Made by a program: the position numbers and the translations under genes. Positions 27,327-35,920 of a stretch of DNA of 64,000 nt are shown here, piece after piece (position 1 is the first letter of the stretch; every line of letters starts with the position of its first letter). Source of the stretch: G020353115 sp964389685 (GTDB lineage: Bacteria; Bacteroidota; Bacteroidia; Bacteroidales; VadinHA17); contig CAYMFM010000008.1 of NCBI GenBank assembly GCA_964389685.1, forward strand, positions 1 through 64,000. The letters are read 5' to 3'. The notes under the pieces are model-generated. The model searched no databases and was not told the origin of the DNA. It saw only the letters and a list, made by a program, of their open reading frames with translations.

Positions 27327-27704
27327 ATGGCAGAGAAGACACGCTATTCAGATGAAGAGCTCCTTGAGTTTAAAGAGATCATCTTACAAAAAATTGAAAA
27401 AGCCAAGCAGGATTACGACCTGCTGAAACATACCATTACTCATGAAGAGAGTAATGACACGGAGGACACATCACCTACTTTCAAGGTACTGGAGGAAGGA
27501 GCAGCAACCCTTTCAAAGGAGGAAGCCGGTAAACTGGCTCAACGCCAGTTGAAATTCATCCAGCACCTTCAGGCTGCATTGATACGAATTGAAAATAAAA
27601 CGTATGGTATTTGCAGGGAAACCGGGAAACTGATATCGAAAGAGCGGCTCCGCGCTGTCCCGCATGCTACCCTTAGTATCGAAGCAAAACAGAGACAACG
27701 GTAA
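27327..27704 (+). CDS. DksA/TraR-family protein without a zinc finger
   Basis: 125 residues from the ATG at 27327. The fold is that of DksA/TraR: a coiled-coil N-terminal half and a C-terminal domain with the signature RLRAVPHAT. The zinc site is lost: where DksA has CxxC it has CRET, and the second pair reads LSIEAK, leaving a single Cys. This pattern is common in Bacteroidota relatives. It may act on RNA polymerase through the secondary channel like DksA. It lies 113 bp before lspA, a gene order frequent in the phylum. Confidence 0.88.
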   Translation: MAEKTRYSDEELLEFKEIILQKIEKAKQDYDLLKHTITHEESNDTEDTSPTFKVLEEGAATLSKEEAGKLAQRQLKFIQHLQAALIRIENKTYGICRETGKLISKERLRAVPHATLSIEAKQRQR

Positions 27705-27792
27705 ACGGCCTGAAAATCGCCCGGATGAAATGATTGAAGCAATGGTTTCAATCATTTTTTATTACTCCCTTTTTCAAATCGTTTAAAAATTA

Positions 27793-27800
27793 TAGTTTTG
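27793..27800 (+). promoter_or_regulatory. -7 promoter element TAgtTTTG for lspA
   Basis: An exact TAnnTTTG match, 17 bp before the ATG at 27818. Any longer lspA frame starting at 27734 would run through this element, so it supports the 27818 start. Confidence 0.6.
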
Positions 27801-27817
27801 GTCGAAAAATAATTCCG

Positions 27818-28462
27818 ATGTCAATAAGAAAACAGTCCCTTTTCCTGATCCTCCTGATCCTTGTAGCTGACCAGATGTTAAAGATCTGGGTCAAAACCCA
27901 CATGATGCTTGGACAGGAATACCATATCCTTGGGAATTGGTTTATCATGCATTTCCTGGAAAACAATGGAATGGCTTTCGGACTTGAAATTTCCGGTGAA
28001 TTCGGGAAGATTATCCTTAGCATTTTTCGAATTATTGCTGTGGCTGCGATCGGTTGGTACCTCGTTCATCTGACCCGTCAAAACGCTTCTAACGGATTGA
28101 TATTAAGTATCTCCATGGTGATGGCCGGAGCGATAGGAAACATTATTGACAGTGCATTCTATGGGATAATCTTTAGTGATAGCTATTTCAGGGTAGCAGA
28201 ATTTTTACCCGAAGGTGGGGGGTATTCCAGTTTCCTGCATGGCCAGGTAGTCGATATGCTCTATTTCCCAATCATTAAAGGACATTTGCCAGGCTGGTTC
28301 CCCATCTGGGGATCACAGGAATTCATCTTTTTCCGGCCTGTTTTTAATCTTTCCGATAGCTCCATAACCATCGGCGTAGCCCTGATCCTTATCTTTCAAA
28401 AGCGGTTTTTTAAACATCAGGAAACCCAAGAACCACTGCCCGCTGATATCGAGCAAAAATAA
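27818..28462 (+). CDS. lspA: lipoprotein signal peptidase (signal peptidase II)
   Basis: 214 residues from the ATG at 27818, with four transmembrane helices. Conserved boxes: DQMLKIWVK, ENNGMAFGLEISG, the catalytic GNIIDSAFYG (first Asp) and FNLSDSSITIG (second Asp). A long loop (SSFLHGQVVDMLYFPI, then the 'FFRPVF' segment) between the Asp boxes is typical for Bacteroidota LspA. The aspartyl protease cleaves prolipoproteins before the lipidated Cys in the inner membrane. It would process the many lipoproteins in this window (125, 33371, 43625, 49714, 54866). Confidence 0.95.
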   Translation: MSIRKQSLFLILLILVADQMLKIWVKTHMMLGQEYHILGNWFIMHFLENNGMAFGLEISGEFGKIILSIFRIIAVAAIGWYLVHLTRQNASNGLILSISMVMAGAIGNIIDSAFYGIIFSDSYFRVAEFLPEGGGYSSFLHGQVVDMLYFPIIKGHLPGWFPIWGSQEFIFFRPVFNLSDSSITIGVALILIFQKRFFKHQETQEPLPADIEQK

Positions 28463-28663
28463 AAATTAGCTAACCCGTTGTGCTATTATAGTCTGGCTAC
28501 AATAATCTTTTTTAATGATTGATTTTTAAATACTTAGCTCCGTAGGCCGTGCCTGCCGACAGTGTAATACTTCACAATTTCGGTAACAAAATTTCAAATA
28601 AACATCTTAAAGTAGATTTTATCCCAGGTCCATCTATCGAAATTGTTTTAAATCATCTAAATT

Positions 28664-28907
28664 TACCCCGGTAGGGGTAGAACAATGAGTAACCACTGGT
28701 GTAACCGGTGGTTAAGGTGTACAAGAAGATAGCAACCCTACAGGGGTTGAATATTCAAATGTAAGGCATTAGTATTCAACCCCCTGCCTGCCGGCAGGCA
28801 GGCATCCGGGGTTGTGGATAAAGATCATCAACATACCCGGCACTTCGCCCCGACAAAATCGTCGGGGCTTGTACCGGGCTATTCATTATTCAATCCCTCC
28901 GGGATTG
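28664..28907. repeat. array of six successive palindromes (REP-like)
   Basis: In the 690-bp spacer 28463-29152, six hairpins follow each other: 28664-28679, 28690-28714, 28733-28749, 28777-28814 (with inner CCTGCCGGCAGG), 28836-28878 (inner GCCCCGAC/GTCGGGGC) and 28891-28907. Several share the CAACCCC...GGGGTTG theme common in Bacteroidota intergenic repeats. A 96-codon ORF over this region is judged spurious. I see no other feature in the rest of the spacer. Confidence 0.8.
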
Positions 28908-29152
28908 CGTTCTATATATCCTCCAGACCTTGTACAAAAAATTAGGCAATCAATTAACCAAATAGATCTTAAAATCTCAAACAAAATCTGTTATCTGAAT
29001 ACTGAAGAAATACACGGCAGGCAGGAGCGCCATATTGGTAGCCCGGGGCGAAGATCAAGGAATTTTAGAAGGTTAATGATAAAGTTGAGAAGAGAAAAGT
29101 AAGCTTATCAAACCTCATCACTTCAAATCTAACGTTTTACAAAAATCCTTTA

Positions 29153-29686
29153 CTACTCTTTGGTAAGTTCGATGATCAGTTTAATGATCTCTGGAATTTC
29201 ACTATCCGGAATTTTTCCTTTGTACAGCGCCCTTACTACCCGGTTTTTATCAACGATGATGACACTGTAGCTGTCCTCAGGCAGTCCCCATTGTTCCTGA
29301 AGAACAGCATCATAATCAAACAGTATGGTGGTTTCATACTTTTCTGCTTTTCTCCCGGCAATTAAACGGATCAGCCCGTTTGGTTTCCATGTGGATTTAC
29401 AATCCACAATCCCAAATCCTTTAAAATGATCCTTGGATATGATCTTATCCACATCAACCGCTTTGTCTATTGCATCATTGAAAGGATCATTCAGATCCGA
29501 CTCATCCGGATCCACATAATTGACCTGCAATACTTTCCCTTTCCATGTATCCATGGTGTGCACAATTCCGTCGGCATCTTTAAACTCCCAATCGGATGCC
29601 TTATCACCTACTTTGAGCTTGCTGCTCTGTGCCTGTAGTAATAATCCGGTTAACAGCAGTGTCAGGAATAGAAAATATGTTTTCAT
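29153..29686 (-). CDS. exported thioredoxin-fold protein, YtfJ-like
   Basis: 177 residues with a signal peptide (KTYFLFLTLLLTGLLLQAQ). The mature part has a thioredoxin-like layout: KVGDKASDWEFKDADG at the start, WKGKVLQVNYVDPDE where a CxxC would normally stand, and SVIIVDKNRVVRALYKGK near the end. The CxxC redox pair is absent, so disulfide exchange is unlikely. The layout is reminiscent of YtfJ-type periplasmic proteins of unknown function. It lies on the same strand as rnr, 151 bp from the rnr stop. Confidence 0.65.
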   Translation of the reverse strand: MKTYFLFLTLLLTGLLLQAQSSKLKVGDKASDWEFKDADGIVHTMDTWKGKVLQVNYVDPDESDLNDPFNDAIDKAVDVDKIISKDHFKGFGIVDCKSTWKPNGLIRLIAGRKAEKYETTILFDYDAVLQEQWGLPEDSYSVIIVDKNRVVRALYKGKIPDSEIPEIIKLIIELTKE

Positions 29687-29837
29687 GAGTCTCTAAGTTT
29701 CAAGGGTTGTTATTCGATTATCAGATAATGAACATGGCTTGTTGTAAAGATAAAGAAATATTTATTTATTCAACTTTCTCCGACTACAGAACCGATTTTT
29801 TATTTTGTTGCTCTGGAAAAATGATATCGAAAAGTGG

Positions 29838-31976
29838 TCATTCTATCAATAACAGATCTACCTGCTTCCGGGGCAGGTCAACCCGGGAAATCTCAATAGT
29901 TATCGGATCTCCGAGCTGGTATCGTTTATGAGTAAGGCGACCGGTAATGCAATAATTCTCTTCATCCAGCTCATAAAAATCGTCATCCAGCTCTCTGATT
30001 GGGATCAATCCCTCGCATTTATTTTCACTGATCTCTACATAGATCCCCCAGTCTGCAACCCCGGAGATGATCCCATCATACTGCTGTCCGATTTTATCTT
30101 TCAGGAATTCAACCTGTTTGTATTTTATGGATGCCCGTTCTGCTTCAATGGCTTTGCGTTCCATTTCGGAGGCATGCATGCAGAGGCTCTCATAGTGTTC
30201 TTCACTCTCCGATTTTTCATTGCGCAGGTACTTTTCCAGCAATCGATGAACCATCATATCCGGATACCTGCGGATGGGTGAGGTAAAATGGGAATAATGG
30301 TCAAATGCAAGGCCATAGTGCCCGATATTGCGGGTTGAATATTTTGCTTTAGCCATTGTCCTGATCGCCAGGGTCTCAATCAGGTTTTGTTCCTTTTTCC
30401 CCTGGACATTCTTCAGGAGCTGATTCAGCGATTGGGACAGTTGCCGGTGTGAGGCGGTGGATATCTGGTGACCAAATTTCTTTATCAGGAAAGCAAAGGA
30501 TGACAGTTTTTCCTGATCGGGCCGGTCATGAATCCGGTAAACAAAAGTTTTCGGCGGCTTGGTTTTTAATCCAACATACTCTGCAACATGCTTGTTCGCC
30601 AGTAGCATAAATTCTTCAATCAATTGATTGGACGGTTTATTTTGTTTAAGGAAAACGCCTAACGGTGTGCCCTTTTCATCAATTTCAAATGCCACTTCAG
30701 TACGTTCAAAATCAATGGAGCCGTTTTCAAACCTTCTTTTTCTCAACGTTTGAGCCAGTTGATGAAGCCTCATAATTTCCGTGCTCATATCGCCCTTTCC
30801 TGTTTCAATCACCTTCTGAGCCTCTTCATAGGTAAATCGCCTGTCAGAACGAATGACGCTTTTTCCCATCCACTCAGAAACAACATTGGCTTCATCATCC
30901 ATTGCAAACACGGTGGAAAAACAAAGTTTATCCTCCTCCGGTCGCAGGGAGCAAAGCTGGTTTGATAATTTCTCAGGAAGCATCGGGATGACCCGGTCAA
31001 CCAGGTAGACTGATGTTCCACGTTCCTGTGCTTCTTTGTCAAGAACTGAATTGGGTGAAATGAAAAAAGTAACGTCAGCAATGTGCACACCGACTTCCCA
31101 TTTGCCGGAGTCAAGCTGTCGAATGGATAAAGCATCGTCAAAATCCTTCGCATCTTCCGGGTCAATGGTAAATGTTGGCACCGTCCGAAAATCCTTTCTC
31201 TGCCTGTACTCATCCCGTGATACGGTATCGGGCATCTTCGCTGCTTCCCGTTCTACTTCTTTCGGGAAAGAGTAAGGAAGGTCATACTCTGCAAGGATGG
31301 CATGCATCTCCACCTCATGTTCTCCCGGCTCTCCCAGTACTTCAACAATCTCACCGGTAGGATTTTTTACCGACTGAGGCCAGTCAACAATCCGTGCAAT
31401 GGCTTTTTGTCCATTCAGTGCATGCTTCAGCTTCTCTTTTGGAATGTAGATATCATACGGCATCTTCTTGCTGTCGGGCAGGAGAAAGGCAAAGTGTGCA
31501 GCAATCTCAACCGTCCCGACAAAATTCCTTTTCCCCCTTTTGACGATCTCAACCACCTCTCCTTCCAACCGCCTGCTTTTTCTCCTGGCATACAGGTACA
31601 CCTTAACCCAGTCACCATGAAGGGCATGATTCAGGTTTGCCTGTGTTACAAATATATCTTCAGAGAGGGATTCCGAATTGATGTAGGCAGATCCCTGAGC
31701 TGTCATTTCTACCGTTCCATAGATGTACCCTCCTTTTGATTTTAATTTGTACTTCCCGGTATAAATCTCTGTCAGGTAATCAGCACCTGCCAGTTCCCCG
31801 AGGATCACATTAATCAGTTGCCTTGTGGAAGTATCTTTGATGTTCAATAACCGGGTAAGTTGCTTGTAGTTATAGGTTTTGGAAGGGCTGCTGGAAAAGA
31901 TACCCAGAATTTTCCCGGTCAGGGATTTTTTATTGATGGAACCGGATTTCTTGCTTTTTTTCTTTTTTTTGGTCAT
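29838..31976 (-). CDS. rnr: ribonuclease R
   Basis: 712 residues, usual RNase R length. An N-terminal Lys-rich tail and helix-turn-helix-like region are followed by cold-shock domains (about 80-230). The RNB catalytic domain contains TIDPEDAKDFDDALSI, where the Asp cluster binds Mg2+. A C-terminal S1 domain follows (GIISGVADWGIYVEI). It is a processive 3'-5' exoribonuclease that degrades structured RNA. Divergent from the patatin gene, with a 96-bp shared upstream region. Confidence 0.96.
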   Translation of the reverse strand: MTKKKKKSKKSGSINKKSLTGKILGIFSSSPSKTYNYKQLTRLLNIKDTSTRQLINVILGELAGADYLTEIYTGKYKLKSKGGYIYGTVEMTAQGSAYINSESLSEDIFVTQANLNHALHGDWVKVYLYARRKSRRLEGEVVEIVKRGKRNFVGTVEIAAHFAFLLPDSKKMPYDIYIPKEKLKHALNGQKAIARIVDWPQSVKNPTGEIVEVLGEPGEHEVEMHAILAEYDLPYSFPKEVEREAAKMPDTVSRDEYRQRKDFRTVPTFTIDPEDAKDFDDALSIRQLDSGKWEVGVHIADVTFFISPNSVLDKEAQERGTSVYLVDRVIPMLPEKLSNQLCSLRPEEDKLCFSTVFAMDDEANVVSEWMGKSVIRSDRRFTYEEAQKVIETGKGDMSTEIMRLHQLAQTLRKRRFENGSIDFERTEVAFEIDEKGTPLGVFLKQNKPSNQLIEEFMLLANKHVAEYVGLKTKPPKTFVYRIHDRPDQEKLSSFAFLIKKFGHQISTASHRQLSQSLNQLLKNVQGKKEQNLIETLAIRTMAKAKYSTRNIGHYGLAFDHYSHFTSPIRRYPDMMVHRLLEKYLRNEKSESEEHYESLCMHASEMERKAIEAERASIKYKQVEFLKDKIGQQYDGIISGVADWGIYVEISENKCEGLIPIRELDDDFYELDEENYCITGRLTHKRYQLGDPITIEISRVDLPRKQVDLLLIE

Positions 31977-32072
31977 GTTCTCCGATTTTGCGGAAATTTA
32001 CGAAAATCATTCGACGTGAAGCAACCAAACCGGGGTTTATACCTATCTTAATAATATAACAGTCAGATCACC

Positions 32073-32882
32073 ATGAACCAGAACGAACCAAATGAATCCT
32101 CCTTTGGGCTAGGGATTGCACTCAGCGGTGGGGGTGCCCGGGGGCTTGCACACCTGGGTGTATTGAAAGCACTCAGGGAATACCATCTCTTCCCGGATAT
32201 TATTTCCGGTGTTAGTGCCGGTGCCATTGGCGGGGCATTCTATGCCGATGGTTATCAGCCGGAAGAGATCCTTGAACTCTTTATCGAAGAAAAACTTTTC
32301 CACCTGATCCATGTCACTTTTCCCAAAGAGGGCTTGTTGAAGGCATCAGGATTCCACGAATTGATCAGGAATCACCTGAGGGCTAAAAACTTTGAAGACC
32401 TTAATTGTCCGCTTTATGTCGCCGCTACCAATATGAATACGGGAAAAATAGAATATTTCAATCAGGGCCCCCTGGAGGAAAAATTAATAGCCTCTTCCAG
32501 CATTCCGGTCCTTCTCAATCCCATTAAAATAGGAGGGAATACCTATGTCGATGGCGGAGTGGTCGATAACCTTCCCGTCAGACCATTAAAAGGGAAGTGT
32601 AAAAAGATCATTGGAGTAAACGTAAACCCCTTGTATGAGGAAAAAAACATTAAGGGAATCATTCAGTTAGCGGAACGTACATTTTACCTGAATATCGTTT
32701 CAAACAGCAGGGAACACATACCGGAATGTGATTTGTACATTGAAATCAAGGGATTGAAAGGGTATGGCGTTTTTGAGATCAGCAAGGCTCGACAGATTTT
32801 CAACGCCGGATACCGGGAAACGGTACAAATCCTGAAAAACACCGACCTAAAGGACTTCCAGGGCAATGAAAAGGAAGAGTAG
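32073..32882 (+). CDS. patatin-like phospholipase (RssA-like)
   Basis: 269 residues. Oxyanion loop GGGARG (about 18-23), nucleophile elbow GVSAG (catalytic Ser near 48), and DGG (about 160) for the Asp of the Ser-Asp dyad, all in family order. No signal peptide, so probably cytoplasmic or membrane-peripheral, like RssA/YchK serine esterases. Substrate unknown; lipid acyl-ester hydrolysis is expected. Its stop codon overlaps the left inverted repeat of a MITE-like element at 32881. Confidence 0.92.
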   Translation: MNQNEPNESSFGLGIALSGGGARGLAHLGVLKALREYHLFPDIISGVSAGAIGGAFYADGYQPEEILELFIEEKLFHLIHVTFPKEGLLKASGFHELIRNHLRAKNFEDLNCPLYVAATNMNTGKIEYFNQGPLEEKLIASSSIPVLLNPIKIGGNTYVDGGVVDNLPVRPLKGKCKKIIGVNVNPLYEEKNIKGIIQLAERTFYLNIVSNSREHIPECDLYIEIKGLKGYGVFEISKARQIFNAGYRETVQILKNTDLKDFQGNEKEE

Positions 32883-33014
32883 TGTCATGTCAACCTTTTA
32901 CTTACACTATTTTCGTTCCATCCGCCGTGTGGCGGATCTGAATCTGTATTAATTCAAAGAGATGCTGAAACAGGTTCAGCATGACGATCCTACTTTCATG
33001 CTTGATATGACACT
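32881..33014. mobile_element. MITE-like 134-bp element
   Basis: Terminal inverted repeats of 13 bp with one mismatch (32881-32893 and 33002-33014, AGTGTCATGTCAA against its complement). Inside are two hairpins, CCGCC-GGCGG and GCTGAA-TTCAGC. The second belongs to the ATGCTGAA...TTCAGCAT palindrome that recurs in Bacteroidota genomes. There is no coding capacity and no obvious target-site duplication. The rest of the spacer to 33370 shows no clear feature. Confidence 0.55.
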
Positions 33015-33370
33015 GGAAATCAGAAACCGGTTTATCCACACCTTGCTCATGAGAGGAACACATTTATTGAATGAATTGTAAACAAGCTCACGGATTCTGT
33101 AATTTTTCAATTATCTTCACTTACGATATCTATCCGGATTCGATGATTTGATTCTGATCCTTTTCAGATATTCTTAAATGATTTTTCAAATCGATCCGGT
33201 TTGGTTTAACGGAAAAACCTGTTTGCTTCCAGGAAGTAAACGGCATATCATCCTGAGGCCTTTTCATCTGGTGAAGCATGAAACTTAGTCTTCCCAGTTT
33301 CTCTATTCCTGATCCCAGGATATCTTCAGATTAACCTGAATTTACTTCTGAACAATTAAATTCAGAAAAC

Positions 33371-34894
33371 ATGAAAAGGAGAATAAATAAATCATTCTTT
33401 TTTGCAATGGTGATGCTTTTCATGGGGATCTATAGCTGTGTAGACTTTGATGTGGAGAACCTGAACGTGCCTGATACCAGTCGCGTTTTTGAAAATCCGG
33501 AAGATCTTGAAAGGATAGCTGGTGATGCCTACAGAATCATAATAAACGCAACTCTTGCCTATACTGGCCCCAGCCTGCCGTTGATTACTATGGCTGACTT
33601 TATGACCTTTATTTGGGGTAGTGGAACAGGGATGTATAAATTTTCATCAGAACCCCGGGGAATTTTCAACAACACGATTCCCTATTCCTGTGCTTTCGTA
33701 AACCGGGAATACTGGCAATCGATAAATTTTTCCCTCTCCCAGGTGAACGATGTCCTGATCCAGATCAAGGGTGGTACAGTCATCGTTGATAGGGCTACCA
33801 CCGAAATGGTTAAGGCATGGTGTTATTTCATACAGGGAGTTGCCCATGGCTATCTGGCCTTGGTCATGCAAAAGGGATTTATTGTTGATGAAAAAACGAA
33901 TCTTGAGACACTCGAATGGAAAACATATTCTGAAATGGGAGATACTGCTATATTTTATCTGGACAGGGCTATTGAAGCTTGTGCAGCCAATGATTTCGTT
34001 TTGCCGGATGGCTGGATTAGGGGAAGTAACCTGACAAGCAGGGAGCTGGGGCAGCTTGCCAATTTCTATGCTGCTAAATTCCTTGTGAGCAATTCAAGGA
34101 ATGCCACGGAGAATGAAACTGTTGACTGGGGTAAAGTAAAAACCTATTGCCAGAATGGTTTAGCAGCAGATTTTACCATAAACTTTGATGGTTACAGCAC
34201 ATGGGTAAGCCGTTTGATGGGATTCTCCCATAATGAAGGCTGGATGAGGGTTGACATGAGAGTCATTAACCTGATGGATCCCAATTATCCGTCCAGGTGG
34301 AATGCTGATGGCACTGCGCCCGATCCTTCACAGGCTACATCAGATGATTTACGCCTGGAATCTGACTTCATGTGGTTCTCTACTATACCAGCCAGCCCAA
34401 CAAGGGGCTACTATAACTTCTCTTATTATGGTTATAACAGATATCCGGAATTTATGGAATGTGCAACGCAAGCTATTTGTGGTGTCCTGGCTATTTATCC
34501 AAAAGCCGAAAACGACCTGATGGAAGCAGAGGCTTTGTTGCGGACCGGAGACAAATCCGGTGCCCTTGCTATCATCAATGCCGGAACGCGAGTAACACGA
34601 GGTGGACTGGCTCCCCTGGATGCCGGTGCAACCGATGAGGAGGTGTTGGAGGCCATATTTTATGAGCGTACCTTAGAACTGTTTTCACATTCTTTGGGTA
34701 CCGGATTTTTTGACATGAGGCGCAGAAATTACCTGCAACCCGGAACCCTTCTGCATTTTCCAGTTCCGGGTTACGAACTTGAAAACCTGGGAGAAGAGTA
34801 TTATACATTGGGGGGCTCTTTCGGAACTCCTGGTGTTGATTTCGCCGATAGCGATTGGGGCTGGCCGGGGTGGGATGTCCAATATCCGTATTAA
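33371..34894 (+). CDS. SusD/RagB-family nutrient-binding lipoprotein (orphan)
   Basis: 507 residues with a lipoprotein signal (FFFAMVMLFMGIYSC, lipidated Cys23). The mature sequence has the SusD pattern: helical TPR-like regions, an early 'NPEDLERIAGDAYRIIIN', and the C-terminal LLRTGDKSGALAIINAGTR, IFYERTLELFSHSLG, FDMRR. SusD proteins sit on the outer membrane as lids of SusC TonB-dependent transporters and bind glycans or peptides. No susC precedes it here, which is unusual. It is followed directly by a strong hairpin, so it is probably monocistronic. Confidence 0.9.
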   Translation: MKRRINKSFFFAMVMLFMGIYSCVDFDVENLNVPDTSRVFENPEDLERIAGDAYRIIINATLAYTGPSLPLITMADFMTFIWGSGTGMYKFSSEPRGIFNNTIPYSCAFVNREYWQSINFSLSQVNDVLIQIKGGTVIVDRATTEMVKAWCYFIQGVAHGYLALVMQKGFIVDEKTNLETLEWKTYSEMGDTAIFYLDRAIEACAANDFVLPDGWIRGSNLTSRELGQLANFYAAKFLVSNSRNATENETVDWGKVKTYCQNGLAADFTINFDGYSTWVSRLMGFSHNEGWMRVDMRVINLMDPNYPSRWNADGTAPDPSQATSDDLRLESDFMWFSTIPASPTRGYYNFSYYGYNRYPEFMECATQAICGVLAIYPKAENDLMEAEALLRTGDKSGALAIINAGTRVTRGGLAPLDAGATDEEVLEAIFYERTLELFSHSLGTGFFDMRRRNYLQPGTLLHFPVPGYELENLGEEYYTLGGSFGTPGVDFADSDWGWPGWDVQYPY

Positions 34895-34911
34895 TGAATC
34901 ATTTATGTAAA

Positions 34912-34942
34912 CTCACCGGGTGACTTCGAGTCACCCGGTGAG
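34912..34942. terminator. bidirectional terminator-like hairpin between susD and metF
   Basis: A perfect 14-bp stem (34912-34925 with 34929-34942) with a 3-nt loop, located 17 bp after the susD stop and 12 bp before the metF stop on the other strand. U-tracts are weak on both sides, but the position between convergent genes supports termination. Confidence 0.7.
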
Positions 34943-34954
34943 TATTGGTAAACA

Positions 34955-35914
34955 TTAAAATACAGCCCTGGCAATTTTGAGTATATTGTCCGACCTTCCC
35001 ATGGTATAATAGTGCACAACGGGCACTTCTGCGGCAATTAATTCTTTTGACTGTTCAATTGCCCACTCAACCCCAACCTCTTTGATTGCTTCCTGTGTTT
35101 TGCATTTCAAGACCGCTTTTACGAGCGTTTCAGGAAGATTTACATTAAACGTTTTTGGAAGATAGCTCAGGTGCTCATACATTGAAACGGGCTTGATCCC
35201 GGGGATAATCGGAACATTAATCCCCTTTTTCCGGCAGCTGTCGACAAAGGCAAAGTACTTAGCATTATCAAAAAACATCTGGGTAACCACGAAATCTGCT
35301 CCAGCATCTATCTTCTTCTTCAGGAAATGAAGATCCGATTCCATATTGGGCGCTTCCGGATGCTTTTCAGGGTATCCTGCGACACCGACCGAAAAATCGG
35401 TGGGAGACGGATGCTGCAAATCTTCATCCAGGTAGATGCCCCTGTTCATGTCCACTATCTGTTTCAGAAGATCAATCGAATGAACATGCCCCCCGTCCTC
35501 TGGTGTAAAAATTTTTGATTCGCTGTTTGGATCCCCACGCACTGCCAACAGGTTATTCACATCCAGAAAATTCAAATCGATCAATGCATTTTCGGTCTCC
35601 TCACGGGTAAATCCACCACATATCATATGGGGAACAACAATGACTTTGTACCTGTATTTCAATGCTGCAGAAATGGCTACGGTCCCCGGTCTTTTCCAGA
35701 TCACTCTCCGCTCCACCATATTGTGGTTGATCTTTTTATAAACAACCTCCTCCTGGTGGTACGTGATGTTAAGATAGGGAGGGTTAAATTCCATCAATGG
35801 ATCCAACGCCCGATAGATGCTGTCAATATCATCCCCTTTGAGGGGGGGAAGCAATTCAAATGATATTAATGTTTTCTCCGATTGATTTAAAATTTCAATT
35901 ACTTTGGTACTCAT
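34955..35914 (-). CDS. metF: 5,10-methylenetetrahydrofolate reductase
   Basis: 319-residue MTHFR TIM-barrel flavoprotein. The N-terminus has SFELLPPLKGDD (the FE/PP pattern with the catalytic Glu). The sequence continues with HMICGGFTREE, LAVRGDP, FSVGVAGYPEKHPEAP and DAGADFVVTQMFFD, all standard MetF motifs. It reduces methylene-THF to methyl-THF, the methyl donor for MetH. It starts 6 bp after the metH stop codon on the same strand, forming a metH-metF operon behind the SAM-I riboswitch. Confidence 0.97.
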   Translation of the reverse strand: MSTKVIEILNQSEKTLISFELLPPLKGDDIDSIYRALDPLMEFNPPYLNITYHQEEVVYKKINHNMVERRVIWKRPGTVAISAALKYRYKVIVVPHMICGGFTREETENALIDLNFLDVNNLLAVRGDPNSESKIFTPEDGGHVHSIDLLKQIVDMNRGIYLDEDLQHPSPTDFSVGVAGYPEKHPEAPNMESDLHFLKKKIDAGADFVVTQMFFDNAKYFAFVDSCRKKGINVPIIPGIKPVSMYEHLSYLPKTFNVNLPETLVKAVLKCKTQEAIKEVGVEWAIEQSKELIAAEVPVVHYYTMGRSDNILKIARAVF

Positions 35915-35920
35915 GATTCT

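Noticed and set aside
28812..29102. 96-codon ORF after lspA
   Set aside because: It runs through palindromic repeats, has no family pattern and an Arg-rich, low-complexity composition.
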